Shown here: one piece after another, positions 1-8,719 of the stretch | How positions within the stretch are numbered: position 1 is the stretch's first letter | Layout: every line of letters begins with the position of its first letter | NCBI GenBank assembly: GCA_021802945.1 | Contig: JAJZRE010000009.1 | Span: forward strand, 1-49,913 | Direction of reading: 5' to 3' | Source: Pseudomonadota bacterium | Lineage (GTDB): Bacteria; Pseudomonadota; Gammaproteobacteria; Burkholderiales; Thiobacillaceae | Length of the DNA stretch: 49,913 bases | Translations under genes and position numbers: made by a program | Notes under the pieces: generated by a model | Database searches by the model: none | What the model saw: the letters and a program-made list of their open reading frames with translations, nothing else | What the model was told of the DNA's origin: nothing

Positions 1-125
1 CCGCCAAACTTCTTCGACAGAATGGTGGTGATCGCCGCGGTCAAGGTGGTCTTGCCGTGGTCAACGTGTCCAATCGTGCCTACGTTTACGTGCGGCTTGG
101 TCCGCTCGAATTTTTCCTTAGCCAT
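1..125 (-). CDS. tuf: Elongation factor Tu, N-terminal fragment
   Basis: EF-Tu carries aminoacyl-tRNA to the ribosome as a GTP complex in the cytoplasm. Only the first 41 codons are inside the window; the gene runs off the left edge. The product starts [20 protein letters not shown] and continues [11 protein letters not shown], which contains the G1 nucleotide-binding loop [11 protein letters not shown] at 125 is the family start, with a purine-rich AGGGG about ten bases upstream. It follows three tRNA genes on the same strand, the usual tyr-gly-thr-tuf arrangement, so it is probably read from the promoter at about 640-669. Identity is certain; which tuf copy it is cannot be told. Confidence 0.97.
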
Positions 126-271
126 TTCAAGTACCCCTCAAATTTGCACAAGAACGATGCGGCTCATCAAACCAACACACCGACTACCGCTTCAATCAAC
201 AACCGGCGCACCGCCCTGAACGGCAACACCCCGAACCCGGTGCGCCACGCAAGCCACGGCCAGCCAAAACC

Positions 272-346
272 TGGTGCCCATGGGCAGGATTGAACTGCCG
301 ACCTCTCCCTTACCAAGGGAGTGCTCTGCCACTGAGCTACATGGGC
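272..346 (-). tRNA. tRNA-Thr (GGT)
   Basis: The reverse complement folds as a complete tRNA: acceptor arm GCCCATG pairs with CATGGGC, discriminator A and an encoded CCA end. The anticodon stem CTCCC/GGGAG encloses loop TTGGTAA, giving anticodon GGT for threonine. The T arm holds GTTCAATCC. It lies between tRNA-Gly and tuf. Confidence 0.95.
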
Positions 347-382
347 CTTGGACTTACTACCAAATAAGCCCATTCAAAAAAC

Positions 383-456
383 TGGAGCGGGTGAAGGGAA
401 TCGAACCCTCGTCTTAAGCTTGGAAGGCTTCAGCTCTACCATTGAGCTACACCCGC
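383..456 (-). tRNA. tRNA-Gly (TCC)
   Basis: The reverse complement begins GCGGGTG and ends CACCCGC-T-CCA with the CCA encoded. The anticodon loop CTTCCAA gives TCC, reading glycine GGA/GGG codons. The T arm GGTTCGATTCC is intact. Second gene of the tRNA-tuf unit. Confidence 0.95.
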
Positions 457-539
457 ATGGGGTGGGCCGTGGTTGTAAAGCCGCTAAAGCGTCAACACCC
501 ACGCTCCTCCCGCTTCGCCCTGCTCCTAACTGCAAAAAC

Positions 540-624
540 TGGTGGTGGGGGAAGGATTCGAACCTTCGAAGGCAGAGCCGTCAGATTTACAGTCTGATCC
601 CTTTGACCGCTCGGGAACCCCACC
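540..624 (-). tRNA. tRNA-Tyr (GTA)
   Basis: An 85-nt class II tRNA with a long variable arm. Acceptor GGTGGGG pairs with CCCCACC, followed by A and encoded CCA. The anticodon stem CAGAC/ATCTG region encloses GTA for tyrosine. First gene of the tRNA-tuf unit, starting about nine bases after the predicted transcription start. Confidence 0.95.
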
Positions 625-639
625 CAAACGAAGCGCGAG

Positions 640-669
640 ATTATAGGGGGGTTCAGGAGATACTGTCAA
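640..669 (-). promoter_or_regulatory. Consensus sigma-70 promoter of the tRNA-tuf unit
   Basis: On the minus strand there is a perfect -35 TTGACA (664-669), an 18-base spacer and a perfect -10 TATAAT (640-645). The -10 is followed by a GC-rich discriminator (CTCGCGC) just before tRNA-Tyr. Such discriminators are typical of promoters under stringent (ppGpp) control in proteobacteria; that regulation is inferred here. Confidence 0.85.
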
Positions 670-696
670 ACACCTTCACGGAAAACCCGGACGATC

Positions 697-1788
697 TCAC
701 ACATTGAAGAGGAAATTCAGGACATCGCCATCCTTGACGATGTACTCCTTGCCCTCGGCGCGCATCTTGCCGGCTTCCTTGGCGCCCTGTTCGCCCTTGC
801 AGGCAATAAAGTCCTCGAACGCGATGGTCTGCGCGCGGATGAAGCCGCGCTCGAAATCGGTATGGATCACCCCCGCCGCCTGCGGGGCGGTGTCACCCTT
901 GTGGATGGTCCAGGCCCGCACCTCCTTGACGCCGGCGGTGAAATACGTCTGCAGGCCGAGCAGATCGTAGGCCGCGCGAATCAGGCGGTTGAGGCCGGGC
1001 TCGTCCCAGCCGAGTTCCTTCAGGTATTCCAGGCGGTCTTCCGGCGACAGTTCCTGCAGCTCCGCCTCGAGCGCCGCGCACACCGGGACGACCGGCGCGC
1101 CTTCCTTGTCGGCAAACGCTTTCAGCGCGTCGAGCATGGGGTTGTCGTGAAAGCCGTCTTCGCTGACGTTGGCGACGTACAGCGTGGGCTTGACCGTCAT
1201 CAGGCACAGCGGCCTGATCGCCTCCAGTCCTTCCGCGTCGAGCCCGGCGGCGCGCGCGGGGCGGCCCTCGTTCAACGCAGCCAGCACCGGCTTCAAGACT
1301 TCCACGATGGCTTTCGCCTCCTTGTCGCCCCCGCGCGCCGCTTTTTCATACCGGGTCAGCGCTTTCTCGGCGCTGGCCAGGTCGGCGAGCGCCAGCTCGG
1401 TGGCGATGGTTTCCACATCGGAGATCGGATCGACCCTGCCGGAAACGTGAATCACGTTTTCATTGTGGAAACAGCGCACCACGTGACAGATCGCGTCCGT
1501 TTCGCGGATGTTGGCGAGAAACTGGTTGCCCAGGCCTTCGCCTTTCGATGCGCCCGCCACCAGGCCGGCAATGTCGACGAATTCGACGATCGCCGGCACG
1601 ACGCGCTGCGGCTTGACGATGCCGGCCAATTGCACCAGGCGCGGGTCCGGCACCTCGACCACACCGGTATTCGGCTCGATGGTGCAGAAAGGATAATTCT
1701 CCGCCGCGATGCCCGCCTGGGTCAGCGCGTTGAAAAGGGTGGACTTGCCGACGTTGGGCAAGCCAACAATGCCGCATTTGAGGCTCAT
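697..1788 (-). CDS. ychF: Redox/ribosome-associated ATPase YchF (Obg family)
   Basis: YchF (OLA1) is a cytoplasmic Obg-family P-loop protein that hydrolyses ATP and associates with ribosomes. The 363-aa product matches the usual length. Visible motifs are the P-loop GLPNVGKST at residues 9-17, the G3 region [14 protein letters not shown] near 66, and NVSE in place of the NKxD guanine-specificity motif near 200, the hallmark of ATP preference. A TGS-like C-terminal domain ends FLFNV. The start at 1788 has AGGAAA upstream, and its ATG overlaps the pth stop as ATGA, so pth and ychF are probably translationally coupled. A longer reading frame upstream overlaps pth and is not real. Confidence 0.96.
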   Translation of the reverse strand: MSLKCGIVGLPNVGKSTLFNALTQAGIAAENYPFCTIEPNTGVVEVPDPRLVQLAGIVKPQRVVPAIVEFVDIAGLVAGASKGEGLGNQFLANIRETDAICHVVRCFHNENVIHVSGRVDPISDVETIATELALADLASAEKALTRYEKAARGGDKEAKAIVEVLKPVLAALNEGRPARAAGLDAEGLEAIRPLCLMTVKPTLYVANVSEDGFHDNPMLDALKAFADKEGAPVVPVCAALEAELQELSPEDRLEYLKELGWDEPGLNRLIRAAYDLLGLQTYFTAGVKEVRAWTIHKGDTAPQAAGVIHTDFERGFIRAQTIAFEDFIACKGEQGAKEAGKMRAEGKEYIVKDGDVLNFLFNV

Positions 1789-2396
1789 GGGGTTTCCTGT
1801 TCGGGTTTGACGGTGGCGCCTTTGGCGGACGGATTGGTATTGGCACGCTGAACGGCTGCGTTCCACTCGCCTTTTTCAATCAGCGGCACAAGATCGAGGG
1901 CGCGCTCGATGGCCGCCTCGATTTCAGCCATCTCCTCGCCCCGCGGCGGCTTCAGGACGTAGTTCACGACCTCGTTGCGGTCGCCCGGATGGCCGATGCC
2001 GATGCGCAGCCGCCAGTAATCCTGGGTGCCCAGATGCGAGGTGATGTCCTTGAGGCCGTTGTGGCCGCCCATGCCGCCGCCGAACTTGAGGCGCAGCTGG
2101 CCGGGCGGGATGTCGAGTTCATCATGCACCACCAGGATTTCGGCCGGCGCGATGCGATGAAAGCGCGCAAGCGCCCCGACCGCCTGGCCGGATCGGTTCA
2201 TGAAGGTCTGCGGCAGCAGCATCCAGATGTTTCCGGGGCTGCGGCCGACGATGCCGTGAAAGCGCGATTCGTGCGCCAGCGGAATGCCCCGCGCATGCGC
2301 CAGGCGCGCGCAAAACCAAAACCCGGCATTGTGCCGGGTTTCTTCGTAGTCGCGCCCCGGGTTGCCGAGGCCGACAATCAGGCGGGGGGCCGTCAT
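1785..2396 (-). CDS. pth: Peptidyl-tRNA hydrolase
   Basis: Pth frees tRNA from peptidyl-tRNA that has dropped off the ribosome. The 203-aa product starts [14 protein letters not shown], the family N-terminus. It keeps the substrate-binding NPG, catalytic His22 in the RHNAGFW motif, the FMNRSG segment near 65-70 and HDELD at 91-95. An in-frame GTG 21 bases upstream (2417) would add seven residues, but the ATG at 2396 fits the family better. No strong ribosome binding site is seen for either. It lies between rplY and ychF, the common rplY-pth-ychF order, and its stop overlaps the ychF start. Confidence 0.95.
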   Translation of the reverse strand: MTAPRLIVGLGNPGRDYEETRHNAGFWFCARLAHARGIPLAHESRFHGIVGRSPGNIWMLLPQTFMNRSGQAVGALARFHRIAPAEILVVHDELDIPPGQLRLKFGGGMGGHNGLKDITSHLGTQDYWRLRIGIGHPGDRNEVVNYVLKPPRGEEMAEIEAAIERALDLVPLIEKGEWNAAVQRANTNPSAKGATVKPEQETP

Positions 2397-2436
2397 GACG
2401 ATTCGCAACGCAGCCACACCCGGGCTGCGTCAAGAC

Positions 2437-3057
2437 TCAGGCTGCGGGTGCAGCGGGCGTCTCGGGCGCCGCTTCGTCGGACTTCATGCCCTTGGGCAGC
2501 GTGACCGTCGCCACCGCGGGGTTTTCCTGCTTGACGTGGGCCACCAGTTCAACGCCCTCAGGCAGCGTGAGGTCGTTCGCATGGATGGAATGACCGATCT
2601 CCAGCGCGCCCATGTCCACCTCGATGAACTCGGGCAGATTGCCCGGCAGACAGGTCACGTCGATTTCAGTCACCACATGGCTGACTTTGCCGCCGCCGGT
2701 CTTGACGCCAGGGGCCGTATCCGCATTCAGGAAGTGCAGCGGAACCTTGACGTGAATTTTGTGCGTTTTGTCGACGCGCTGGAAGTCGATGTGCAGCACC
2801 TGCTGCCTGTAGGGGTGCCATTGCGTATCGCGCAGCAGCACCGGCTCCTTGGCGCCGTCGACATTCAGCGTCAGCACGGAAGCGTGGAAGGCCTCCTTGC
2901 GCAGCGCGTGGTACAGCGCGTTGTGATCCAGTTCGATCTGCATCGGGGCGGCAGTGCCGCCGTAGACGATGCCGGGGACCTTGCCCGCGTGACGCAGACG
3001 GCGGCTCGCACCCGTACCTTGCAACTCACGCTTGGCGGCGATAACTTCGATTTCCAT
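2437..3057 (-). CDS. rplY: 50S ribosomal protein L25/Ctc (general stress form)
   Basis: L25 binds 5S rRNA in the large ribosomal subunit. At 206 aa this is the long TL5/Ctc form: an N-terminal L25 domain ([11 protein letters not shown]...[10 protein letters not shown]) followed by a beta-rich C-terminal domain ([16 protein letters not shown]...). The C-terminus is an Ala/Pro-rich tail. ATG at 3057 has GGAG seven bases upstream; 20 extra in-frame codons before it show no family similarity. It is downstream of prs on the same strand, as in many proteobacteria. Confidence 0.95.
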   Translation of the reverse strand: MEIEVIAAKRELQGTGASRRLRHAGKVPGIVYGGTAAPMQIELDHNALYHALRKEAFHASVLTLNVDGAKEPVLLRDTQWHPYRQQVLHIDFQRVDKTHKIHVKVPLHFLNADTAPGVKTGGGKVSHVVTEIDVTCLPGNLPEFIEVDMGALEIGHSIHANDLTLPEGVELVAHVKQENPAVATVTLPKGMKSDEAAPETPAAPAA

Positions 3058-3115
3058 AGCATTTCTCCAAAATAACCACTTAATGATGCATTGCCGGAAG
3101 GGGTCAATGCATACC

Positions 3116-3137
3116 AAAAGCCCCCGCGACCAGGGGC
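3116..3137 (-). terminator. Possible rho-independent terminator between prs and rplY
   Basis: On the minus strand GCCCC (3133-3137) and GGGGGC (3120-3125) can pair around a seven-base loop, followed by TTTTGG. The stem is short, so it may only attenuate, since prs and rplY are often co-transcribed. Confidence 0.5.
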
Positions 3138-3149
3138 ATTCCCAGCCCG

Positions 3150-4100
3150 CTATTCAATGAAGAGCGAACTGACGGAATCCTCGTTGCTGATGCGGCGGAT
3201 GGTTTCCGCCAGCAGTTCAGCCACCGACAATTGCCGGATTTTCTTGCATGCGCGCGCATCGTCGCGCAGCGGGATGGTGTCGGTCACCACCAGTTCGTCG
3301 AGCGCGGAATTCGTCACGCGTTCGGCGGCGCTGCCCGACAGCACGGCGTGCGTGCAATACGCCATCACCTTCTTGGCGCCGTGCTCCTTCAGCGCATTGG
3401 CCGCCTCGCACAGCGTGTTCGCGGTGTCGACCATGTCATCCATGATGATGCAGGTGCGATCCTTGACGTCGCCGATGATGTGCATCACCTTGGCCACATT
3501 GGGCTTGGGACGGCGCTTGTCGATGATCGCCAGATCGCATTCGAGACGCTTGGCGATCGCGCGCGCCCGCACGACCCCACCCACATCGGGCGACACCACC
3601 ATCTGGTTCGGGTGGTCGCGCTTCCAGATGTCACCCAGCAGGATCGGGCTGGAATAGATGTTGTCGACCGGAATATCGAAAAAACCCTGGATCTGGTCGG
3701 AGTGCAGATCCATCGTCAGCAGGCGGTCGACGCCCGCGCCCTGCAGCATGTTGGCCACCACCTTGGCGGTGATCGCGACCCGCGCCGAGCGCGTGCGGCG
3801 GTCCTGGCGCGCATAGCCGTAATACGGGATCGCAGCGGTGATGCGGCCGGCCGATGCGCGCTTCAGCGCGTCGACCATCACCATCACCTCCATCAGGGTG
3901 TCGTTGGTCGGCTGGCAGGTCGACTGCAGCACGAATACGTCCTTGCCGCGCACGTTCTCGAGGATCTCGACCATCACCTCGCCATCGGAAAACCGCGACA
4001 CCGTGGCGCGGCCGAGATGGATATTCAGATGACGCACCACATCGCTGGCAAGACGCGGGTTGGCATTCCCGCTGAACACCATCAAGTTGTCTATGGACAC
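3150..4100 (-). CDS. prs: Ribose-phosphate pyrophosphokinase (PRPP synthetase)
   Basis: Prs makes PRPP from ribose-5-phosphate and ATP for purine, pyrimidine, histidine, tryptophan and NAD synthesis. The 316-aa product is full length (class I). Motifs seen are FSDGE (substrate/ATP binding), YYGYARQDR, the [11 protein letters not shown] metal-binding segment, VSPDVGG and the PRPP loop [12 protein letters not shown]. The start is a GTG at 4100 preceded by GGAG at a six-base spacing, matching the family N-terminus better than the ATG at codon 7. It lies downstream of tRNA-Gln and ispE, the typical ispE-tRNA-Gln-prs-rplY order, but with a terminator between tRNA-Gln and prs. Confidence 0.97.
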   Translation of the reverse strand: MSIDNLMVFSGNANPRLASDVVRHLNIHLGRATVSRFSDGEVMVEILENVRGKDVFVLQSTCQPTNDTLMEVMVMVDALKRASAGRITAAIPYYGYARQDRRTRSARVAITAKVVANMLQGAGVDRLLTMDLHSDQIQGFFDIPVDNIYSSPILLGDIWKRDHPNQMVVSPDVGGVVRARAIAKRLECDLAIIDKRRPKPNVAKVMHIIGDVKDRTCIIMDDMVDTANTLCEAANALKEHGAKKVMAYCTHAVLSGSAAERVTNSALDELVVTDTIPLRDDARACKKIRQLSVAELLAETIRRISNEDSVSSLFIE

Positions 4101-4134
4101 ACGCGTCTCCGGCGATTGGGCTGGACCGATACCA

Positions 4135-4162
4135 CAACAAAAACAGCCGCCACCGGCGGCTG
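4135..4162 (-). terminator. Rho-independent terminator after tRNA-Gln
   Basis: On the minus strand CAGCCGCC-GGT-GGCGGCTG forms an eight-base-pair stem with a three-base loop (4144-4162), followed by TTTTTGTT. It would end the lolB-ispE-tRNA-Gln transcript before prs. Confidence 0.85.
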
Positions 4163-4172
4163 CTCGCTTATC

Positions 4173-4247
4173 TGGCTGGGGAGGTAGGGATCGAACCTAC
4201 GAATGTCGGAATCAAAATCCGATGCCTTACCACTTGGCGACTCCCCA
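4173..4247 (-). tRNA. tRNA-Gln (TTG)
   Basis: The reverse complement has acceptor TGGGGAG paired with CTCCCCA, discriminator G and encoded CCA. The anticodon loop TTTTGAT gives TTG for glutamine, and the T arm GGTTCGATCCC is intact. It sits eleven bases after the ispE stop and may be processed from the same transcript. Confidence 0.95.
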
Positions 4248-4258
4248 ATGGGTGCTAC

Positions 4259-5092
4259 TCAGGCGCAACAGTCCTGCAAGGGATGCCTGTCGAGACCCTG
4301 CGCCACGAAACCCTGCATCGTTCCGGGCAGTTGCCGCAGCACATTTCGCGCCGCCTCTTCCGTTCCGAATGATGCAAACACACAGGCGCCCGAGCCGGTC
4401 ATCCGTGCCTCGCCGAATTGCGCCAGCCATTCGAGATGACGCGCGACTTCGGGATAACGATGGATGACCACGGGCTGCAGGTCGTTCCGACCCATGCCTG
4501 CGGAAAAGGGCGCTATTTTGAGGGCTGGCGTGTTGCGTGTCAATTCCGGCGCAGCAAAAATTGCGGCGGTCGGCACCTGCACCGGCGGCATCAGCACCAC
4601 GTACCAGGCCGGCGGCGCGCTCACCGGATGCAGGATGTCGCCCACCCCTTCTGCGAACGCCGTCTGGCCGAATACGAACACCGGCACGTCGGCGCCCAGT
4701 TGCAGCGCCAGCTGCTGCAGGGTTGCGCGCGGCAGGTCGAGGTGCCACAGGCGATTCAAGGCCAGCAGCACCGTGGCGGCATCCGAACTGCCGCCGCCGA
4801 GGCCGCCGCCCATCGGCAGGACCTTCTCCAGCCGGATGCTCACCCCGGCCCCGGCCGGCGCATGCGCCTGCAACAGGCGCGCCGCGCGCACGGTCAGGTC
4901 GCGGTCTTCCGGCACCCCCGGCAGGTCGCCTTCGCGCACCACCCGGCCGTCGCCGCGCACGTCCAGATGCACGATATCGGCGCGGTCGATCAGGCGGAAC
5001 ACGGTCTGCAGCAGGTGGTAGCCGTCGGCGCGCCTGCCGACGACGTGCAGGAACAGGTTCAGCTTGGCGGGGGCGGGGTAGGCGTGGCTCAT
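4259..5092 (-). CDS. ispE: 4-diphosphocytidyl-2-C-methyl-D-erythritol kinase
   Basis: IspE phosphorylates CDP-methylerythritol in the MEP isoprenoid pathway (cytoplasm). The 277-aa product is a GHMP kinase: the N-terminal substrate motif PAPAKLNLFLHVVGRRADGYH, the ATP loop PMGGGLGGGSSDAA near residue 95, and the C-terminal MTGSGACVF. ATG at 5092 overlaps the lolB stop as ATGA, which fixes the start; the upstream extension of the frame is lolB in another frame. The lolB-ispE-prs neighbourhood is widely conserved in beta- and gammaproteobacteria. Confidence 0.96.
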   Translation of the reverse strand: MSHAYPAPAKLNLFLHVVGRRADGYHLLQTVFRLIDRADIVHLDVRGDGRVVREGDLPGVPEDRDLTVRAARLLQAHAPAGAGVSIRLEKVLPMGGGLGGGSSDAATVLLALNRLWHLDLPRATLQQLALQLGADVPVFVFGQTAFAEGVGDILHPVSAPPAWYVVLMPPVQVPTAAIFAAPELTRNTPALKIAPFSAGMGRNDLQPVVIHRYPEVARHLEWLAQFGEARMTGSGACVFASFGTEEAARNVLRQLPGTMQGFVAQGLDRHPLQDCCA

Positions 5093-5646
5093 TCGGCTTG
5101 CCAGCTGTCCGCCACCAGGCGGATTTCCAGCCCGTCCCGCGCAACCGTCAGCTTGCGCGGACGGGCGTCGGCAGCGTATTGCAGATAATCGATCGTCCAG
5201 CCATCCTGCTTCAGTCGCGTCAGACGACCGGATGCGTCGCGCGTGGCCTCGAAGGGTCGGTCGGGTGCCGGGCGCGCCTGCACCCACCACGTCAGCCCCG
5301 TGACCGGCAGCACGTAACCGAGCGCCTCGCGCGTCAGCGTGTCGGCATCGGGGGCATGGCGCGTGGGCTGATCGGGCATTTCGAGTGTCACGCCTTCGCC
5401 GTTGCGCACGATGCGCGCGACCCCCTGCCCCAGCGGCGACGCCATCAGCAGTTCGTCCCGGTCTTCGCGGTGCTGCCAACGGATCTGGCCCGACAGGTTC
5501 TGCTCGCCGTTCAGGACGCCAATGCGGCCCTGCAGGGTCCAGCTGGTGGCCCGGAAAGGCGCTTCCACGGTCGGCGGAACGGAAGAAACCGATGCGCAGC
5601 CTCCCAGAAGCAGCGCCAGCAGCGCTGTCGGAATCCAGGCGCGCAT
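5089..5646 (-). CDS. lolB: Outer-membrane lipoprotein receptor LolB
   Basis: LolB accepts lipoproteins from the periplasmic carrier LolA and inserts them into the outer membrane. The 185-aa product begins MRAWIPTALLALLLGGCASV: a lipoprotein signal with lipobox LGGC and lipidated Cys17. The mature part contains WTLQGRIGVLNGEQNLSG and ends with a beta-rich segment typical of LolB. ATG at 5646 shares one base with the TGA of the upstream TPR gene (TGATG). The gene is therefore coupled at both ends, to the TPR lipoprotein and to ispE. Confidence 0.93.
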   Translation of the reverse strand: MRAWIPTALLALLLGGCASVSSVPPTVEAPFRATSWTLQGRIGVLNGEQNLSGQIRWQHREDRDELLMASPLGQGVARIVRNGEGVTLEMPDQPTRHAPDADTLTREALGYVLPVTGLTWWVQARPAPDRPFEATRDASGRLTRLKQDGWTIDYLQYAADARPRKLTVARDGLEIRLVADSWQAE

Positions 5647-7415
5647 CAGGGCTTGAAACGGCGCAGCGTTTCCAGCAGCACTTCGTTCTGCGGATGGGTT
5701 TGCAGGCTGTTCTGCCACAGTTTGCCGGCTTCGTCGCGCTGCCCGCGCGCCCACATCACCTCACCCAGATGGGCGGCGATTTCGGGGTCGGCGCGTAGCT
5801 TGTAGGCGCGCCCGAGATAGTCCTGCGCACGCGCAAGATTGCCCGCGCGGTATTGCGCCCAGCCCACGCTGTCGAGGATGAAAGGATCGTCCGGCGCCAG
5901 CGCCAGCGCCTTGTCGAGGAGGGCGATCGCCTCGGACAGACGCTTGGTGCGGTCGGCCAGCGTGTAGCCGAGCGCATTGTAGGCCTGCGCATCATTGGGG
6001 CGCAGCACGATCACGCGACGCAGGTCCGCCTCCAGCACATCGAGCTTGCCGAGCTTCTCGGCGGCCATGGCATGGTCGTACAGCAGATCCGCCGAATCGG
6101 GATGGCGCCTGAGCCCATCCGACAGTACCGCGAAGACCGCCGGATACTGCTTGCCGTCGCGCAGCAGTTCGGCCTGGGCCTGGATCAGCCGCACATTTTG
6201 CGCCTCATTTTCGCCATGCGTCGCCTTCAGCAGGGCGCGCGCCTCGCCCAGCTTGCCTGCCTGCGCCAGCAACGCCGCCTGGCGCGCACGCGCCGGCACC
6301 AGGTAGTTGCCTGCCTGGACCTGGGCATACTGCGCCGCCGCCACGTCGGGCTGCTTCATCTGTTCGGCTGTCTGCCCGAGGTAATAGTGCACGGCCGCCG
6401 GGTCGCGCGGGTGGTATTCCAGCGTCCGCGTCAGCAAATCGCGCGCCGCGTCGGCATCCCCCATCTGCAGGGAGAGCAGGCCTGCCGCAAAGCTCACTTC
6501 GGCGTTGCGCGGGAAATCCGTGGTCAGCCGGGTGAACTCGGCGCGCGCCTCGTCCAGGTGATTGGCGCTGACCAACGCGCGCGCATAGGCCAGCCGCATC
6601 TCCCGGGCATCGGCATGCGCTGCCAGGAACGCCCGCATGAACGCAAGCGCGTCGGCATGCGATGCCTGATCGAGGATCTGGGCCCGCAACAAAGCGGCCA
6701 GCTCCCAGCCGGGACGCAACGTGTCGGCCTGCTGCAATTCCGCGATCGCCATCTCGGCGCGCCCGGCACCGGCCGCTGCCTGCGCGACGGCGAAGCGGGC
6801 CTCCGGCAAGGACGGGTAGTCCGCGGCCAGCCGCTCAACCAGCGCCAGCCCCGCCGGGGACCCACGCATTTTTCCCATCACTGCGGTCAGATGCATGAAG
6901 CCGTTGGCAGGATCTTGCTTCAGCAGGGTCCGCAGAATGGGCTCGGCCTCGTCGGCTTTGTCTTCGTTCAGCAGCAGCGCCACCAAGGTTTGCCGCGCGC
7001 GATCCGAATCCGGCTCCGCTGCCGCCCACAGCCGGGCAGCCTCCAGCGCGCCCGCCTGATCATGCGCAAACATCGACACCTCGGTTGCACGGCGGGCGAT
7101 GCGGGGGTCGCGCGTCTGCCGCGCCAGGTCGAGATACGTCGACTCGGCGACGCCGATCTCGCCGCGCTGCGCGGCCACTTCGGCCACCAGGAACTTGAAC
7201 AGGATATCGGGGGTGAGCGGCTGTCTGGGCAATGCGGCCGGGGACTTGACCGCAGGCTCCGCAGCCGCGTCGGCGACGGGCCCGGCCTCCGCTTCGGCAG
7301 GCTGTTGCGCCCGGGATGCCGTCACTTCGGGCCGGGACGCCCTGACGCCGGGCTGGCTGCACGCGGTCGCCAGTGCAAGCGCTGCATAGAGAGGAAGGGT
7401 TCTGAGAAATGCCAT
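5646..7415 (-). CDS. TPR-repeat lipoprotein
   Basis: A 589-aa protein with a lipoprotein-type signal (MAFLRTLPLYAALALATAC, candidate lipidated Cys19), an Ala/Pro-rich linker, then alpha-helical tetratricopeptide repeats across nearly the whole length. Clear TPR units near the C-terminus include NDAQAYNALGYTLADRT and LDSVGWAQYRAGNLARAQDY. TPR arrays bind other proteins, so a scaffold in outer-membrane biogenesis beside LolB is plausible, but that is inference. Start ATG 7415 is preceded by AAGG. A longer frame upstream adds 21 residues without a signal and was rejected. It is the first gene of the TPR-lolB-ispE unit. Confidence 0.88.
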   Translation of the reverse strand: MAFLRTLPLYAALALATACSQPGVRASRPEVTASRAQQPAEAEAGPVADAAAEPAVKSPAALPRQPLTPDILFKFLVAEVAAQRGEIGVAESTYLDLARQTRDPRIARRATEVSMFAHDQAGALEAARLWAAAEPDSDRARQTLVALLLNEDKADEAEPILRTLLKQDPANGFMHLTAVMGKMRGSPAGLALVERLAADYPSLPEARFAVAQAAAGAGRAEMAIAELQQADTLRPGWELAALLRAQILDQASHADALAFMRAFLAAHADAREMRLAYARALVSANHLDEARAEFTRLTTDFPRNAEVSFAAGLLSLQMGDADAARDLLTRTLEYHPRDPAAVHYYLGQTAEQMKQPDVAAAQYAQVQAGNYLVPARARQAALLAQAGKLGEARALLKATHGENEAQNVRLIQAQAELLRDGKQYPAVFAVLSDGLRRHPDSADLLYDHAMAAEKLGKLDVLEADLRRVIVLRPNDAQAYNALGYTLADRTKRLSEAIALLDKALALAPDDPFILDSVGWAQYRAGNLARAQDYLGRAYKLRADPEIAAHLGEVMWARGQRDEAGKLWQNSLQTHPQNEVLLETLRRFKP

Positions 7416-7495
7416 GTTGTGCCTTGTTGACGGATTGCCTGCCACGATTCTAAGCGTTGGAGGGCTGCCTGTATGCAAGGTTCACCCTTGTGCCC

Positions 7496-8719
7496 TTATT
7501 GCGAACGCAGCGCATCGATGGGATCGAGCCCGGCGGCGCGGCGCGCCGGGTAGAAACCGAAAAACACGCCGATCAGGAAAGACACGCAGACCGCCATCAG
7601 CACCGAGGCGGGCGTCACCGCGACCGGCAGGCCGGCCAGCCTGCCGACCAGCCAGGCGCCCCCGATGCCGAACAGCAGGCCGATCCCGCAGCCGATCAGC
7701 GACAGGGTCAATGCCTCGATCAGGAACTGCCACAGCACGTCCCGCCGGCGTGCGCCGATCGCCATGCGGATGCCGATCTCGCGGGTCCGCTCGGTCACGG
7801 ATACCAGCATGATGTTCATGATGCCGATGCCGCCCACCACCAGCGAGATGGCGGCGATGGCGCCGAGCAGCAGGCTCATGATGCGGGTGGTCGAGGCGGC
7901 GGCCTCGGCGAGTGCCGTCAGGTTGCGTACGGTGAAGTCGTCGTCCTGTCCCGCCCCGATCCGGTGCCGGCTGCGCAACAGGTCGTTGATGGCGGTTTCA
8001 GCGGCGTCCATGCGCTTTTCCGACACCGCCTGCACCATGATGAACCGGGCGCGGTTGCGCAGGGTGTTGCTGAAGATCTTCTGCTGCGCGCTGCTGATCG
8101 GAACCAGCACGGTATCGTCCTGATCGCGCCCGTCCAGGCTCTGGCCCTTGGCCGCCAGCACGCCGATCACCTCGAACGGCGCCTGCTTGATGCGGATGAT
8201 CTTGCCGACGGGATCCTCGTCGCCGAACAGTTCGCGTGCCACCACCTCGCCGATCACCGCCACCCGCGCGCCCCGGCGCACGTCGGCGTCGCTGAAGAAG
8301 CTGCCCGACGCCATCGGCCAGTTCCGCACCACCGCGTAGTCCGGCGTGGTGCCGTAGACCGAGGTGTTCCAGTTGACGCCGCCGTAGATCAGCTGCGCGC
8401 CGCCGGGCGACACCGGCGCCGCCGCCGCGATGTCGGGCAGTGCGCGGATGGCGTCGGCATCGTCGAAGGTGAGCGAGGGCGCACTACCCGTCGCCACGCG
8501 CGCACCGCCCGACGAGGTGGCACCGGACAGGATGATGAAGAGATTGCTGCCCATCGACTCGATCGAACTGCGCACCATCGCCTGCGCGCCCTGGCCGATC
8601 GCCAGCATGAGGATGACCGCCGCCACCCCGATGACCATGCCGAGCATGGTGAGGAAGCTGCGCATGCGATGCGTGGCGAGGGCATGCCAGGCGGTCTCGA
8701 TCAGGCTGGTGAAGATCAT
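7496..8719 (-). CDS. MacB-type ABC transporter permease
   Basis: A 407-aa FtsX/MacB-family permease. It starts with an amphipathic segment and one membrane helix (MLGMVIGVAAVILMLAIGQG), followed by a periplasmic MacB_PCD domain and three C-terminal helices. The conserved FtsX segment EIGIRMAIGARRRDVLWQF is visible. With the separate ATPase, the MacA-like adaptor and the TolC-like channel upstream it should form a tripartite exporter, probably for a drug, siderophore or peptide; the substrate cannot be read. Start ATG overlaps the ATPase stop (ATGA). Unlike E. coli MacB, ATPase and permease are separate chains. Confidence 0.9.
   Translation of the reverse strand: MIFTSLIETAWHALATHRMRSFLTMLGMVIGVAAVILMLAIGQGAQAMVRSSIESMGSNLFIILSGATSSGGARVATGSAPSLTFDDADAIRALPDIAAAAPVSPGGAQLIYGGVNWNTSVYGTTPDYAVVRNWPMASGSFFSDADVRRGARVAVIGEVVARELFGDEDPVGKIIRIKQAPFEVIGVLAAKGQSLDGRDQDDTVLVPISSAQQKIFSNTLRNRARFIMVQAVSEKRMDAAETAINDLLRSRHRIGAGQDDDFTVRNLTALAEAAASTTRIMSLLLGAIAAISLVVGGIGIMNIMLVSVTERTREIGIRMAIGARRRDVLWQFLIEALTLSLIGCGIGLLFGIGGAWLVGRLAGLPVAVTPASVLMAVCVSFLIGVFFGFYPARRAAGLDPIDALRSQ

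Noticed and set aside
205-246. Inverted repeat GGCGCACC/GGTGCGCC between tRNA-Thr and tuf
   Set aside because: An eight-base stem with a 26-base loop and no T run; too weak to call a terminator, and tuf is expected to be read through.
862-1851. Long plus-strand frame opposite ychF
   Set aside because: No recognisable domain, no ribosome binding site, and it mirrors the third-codon-position GC pattern of ychF.
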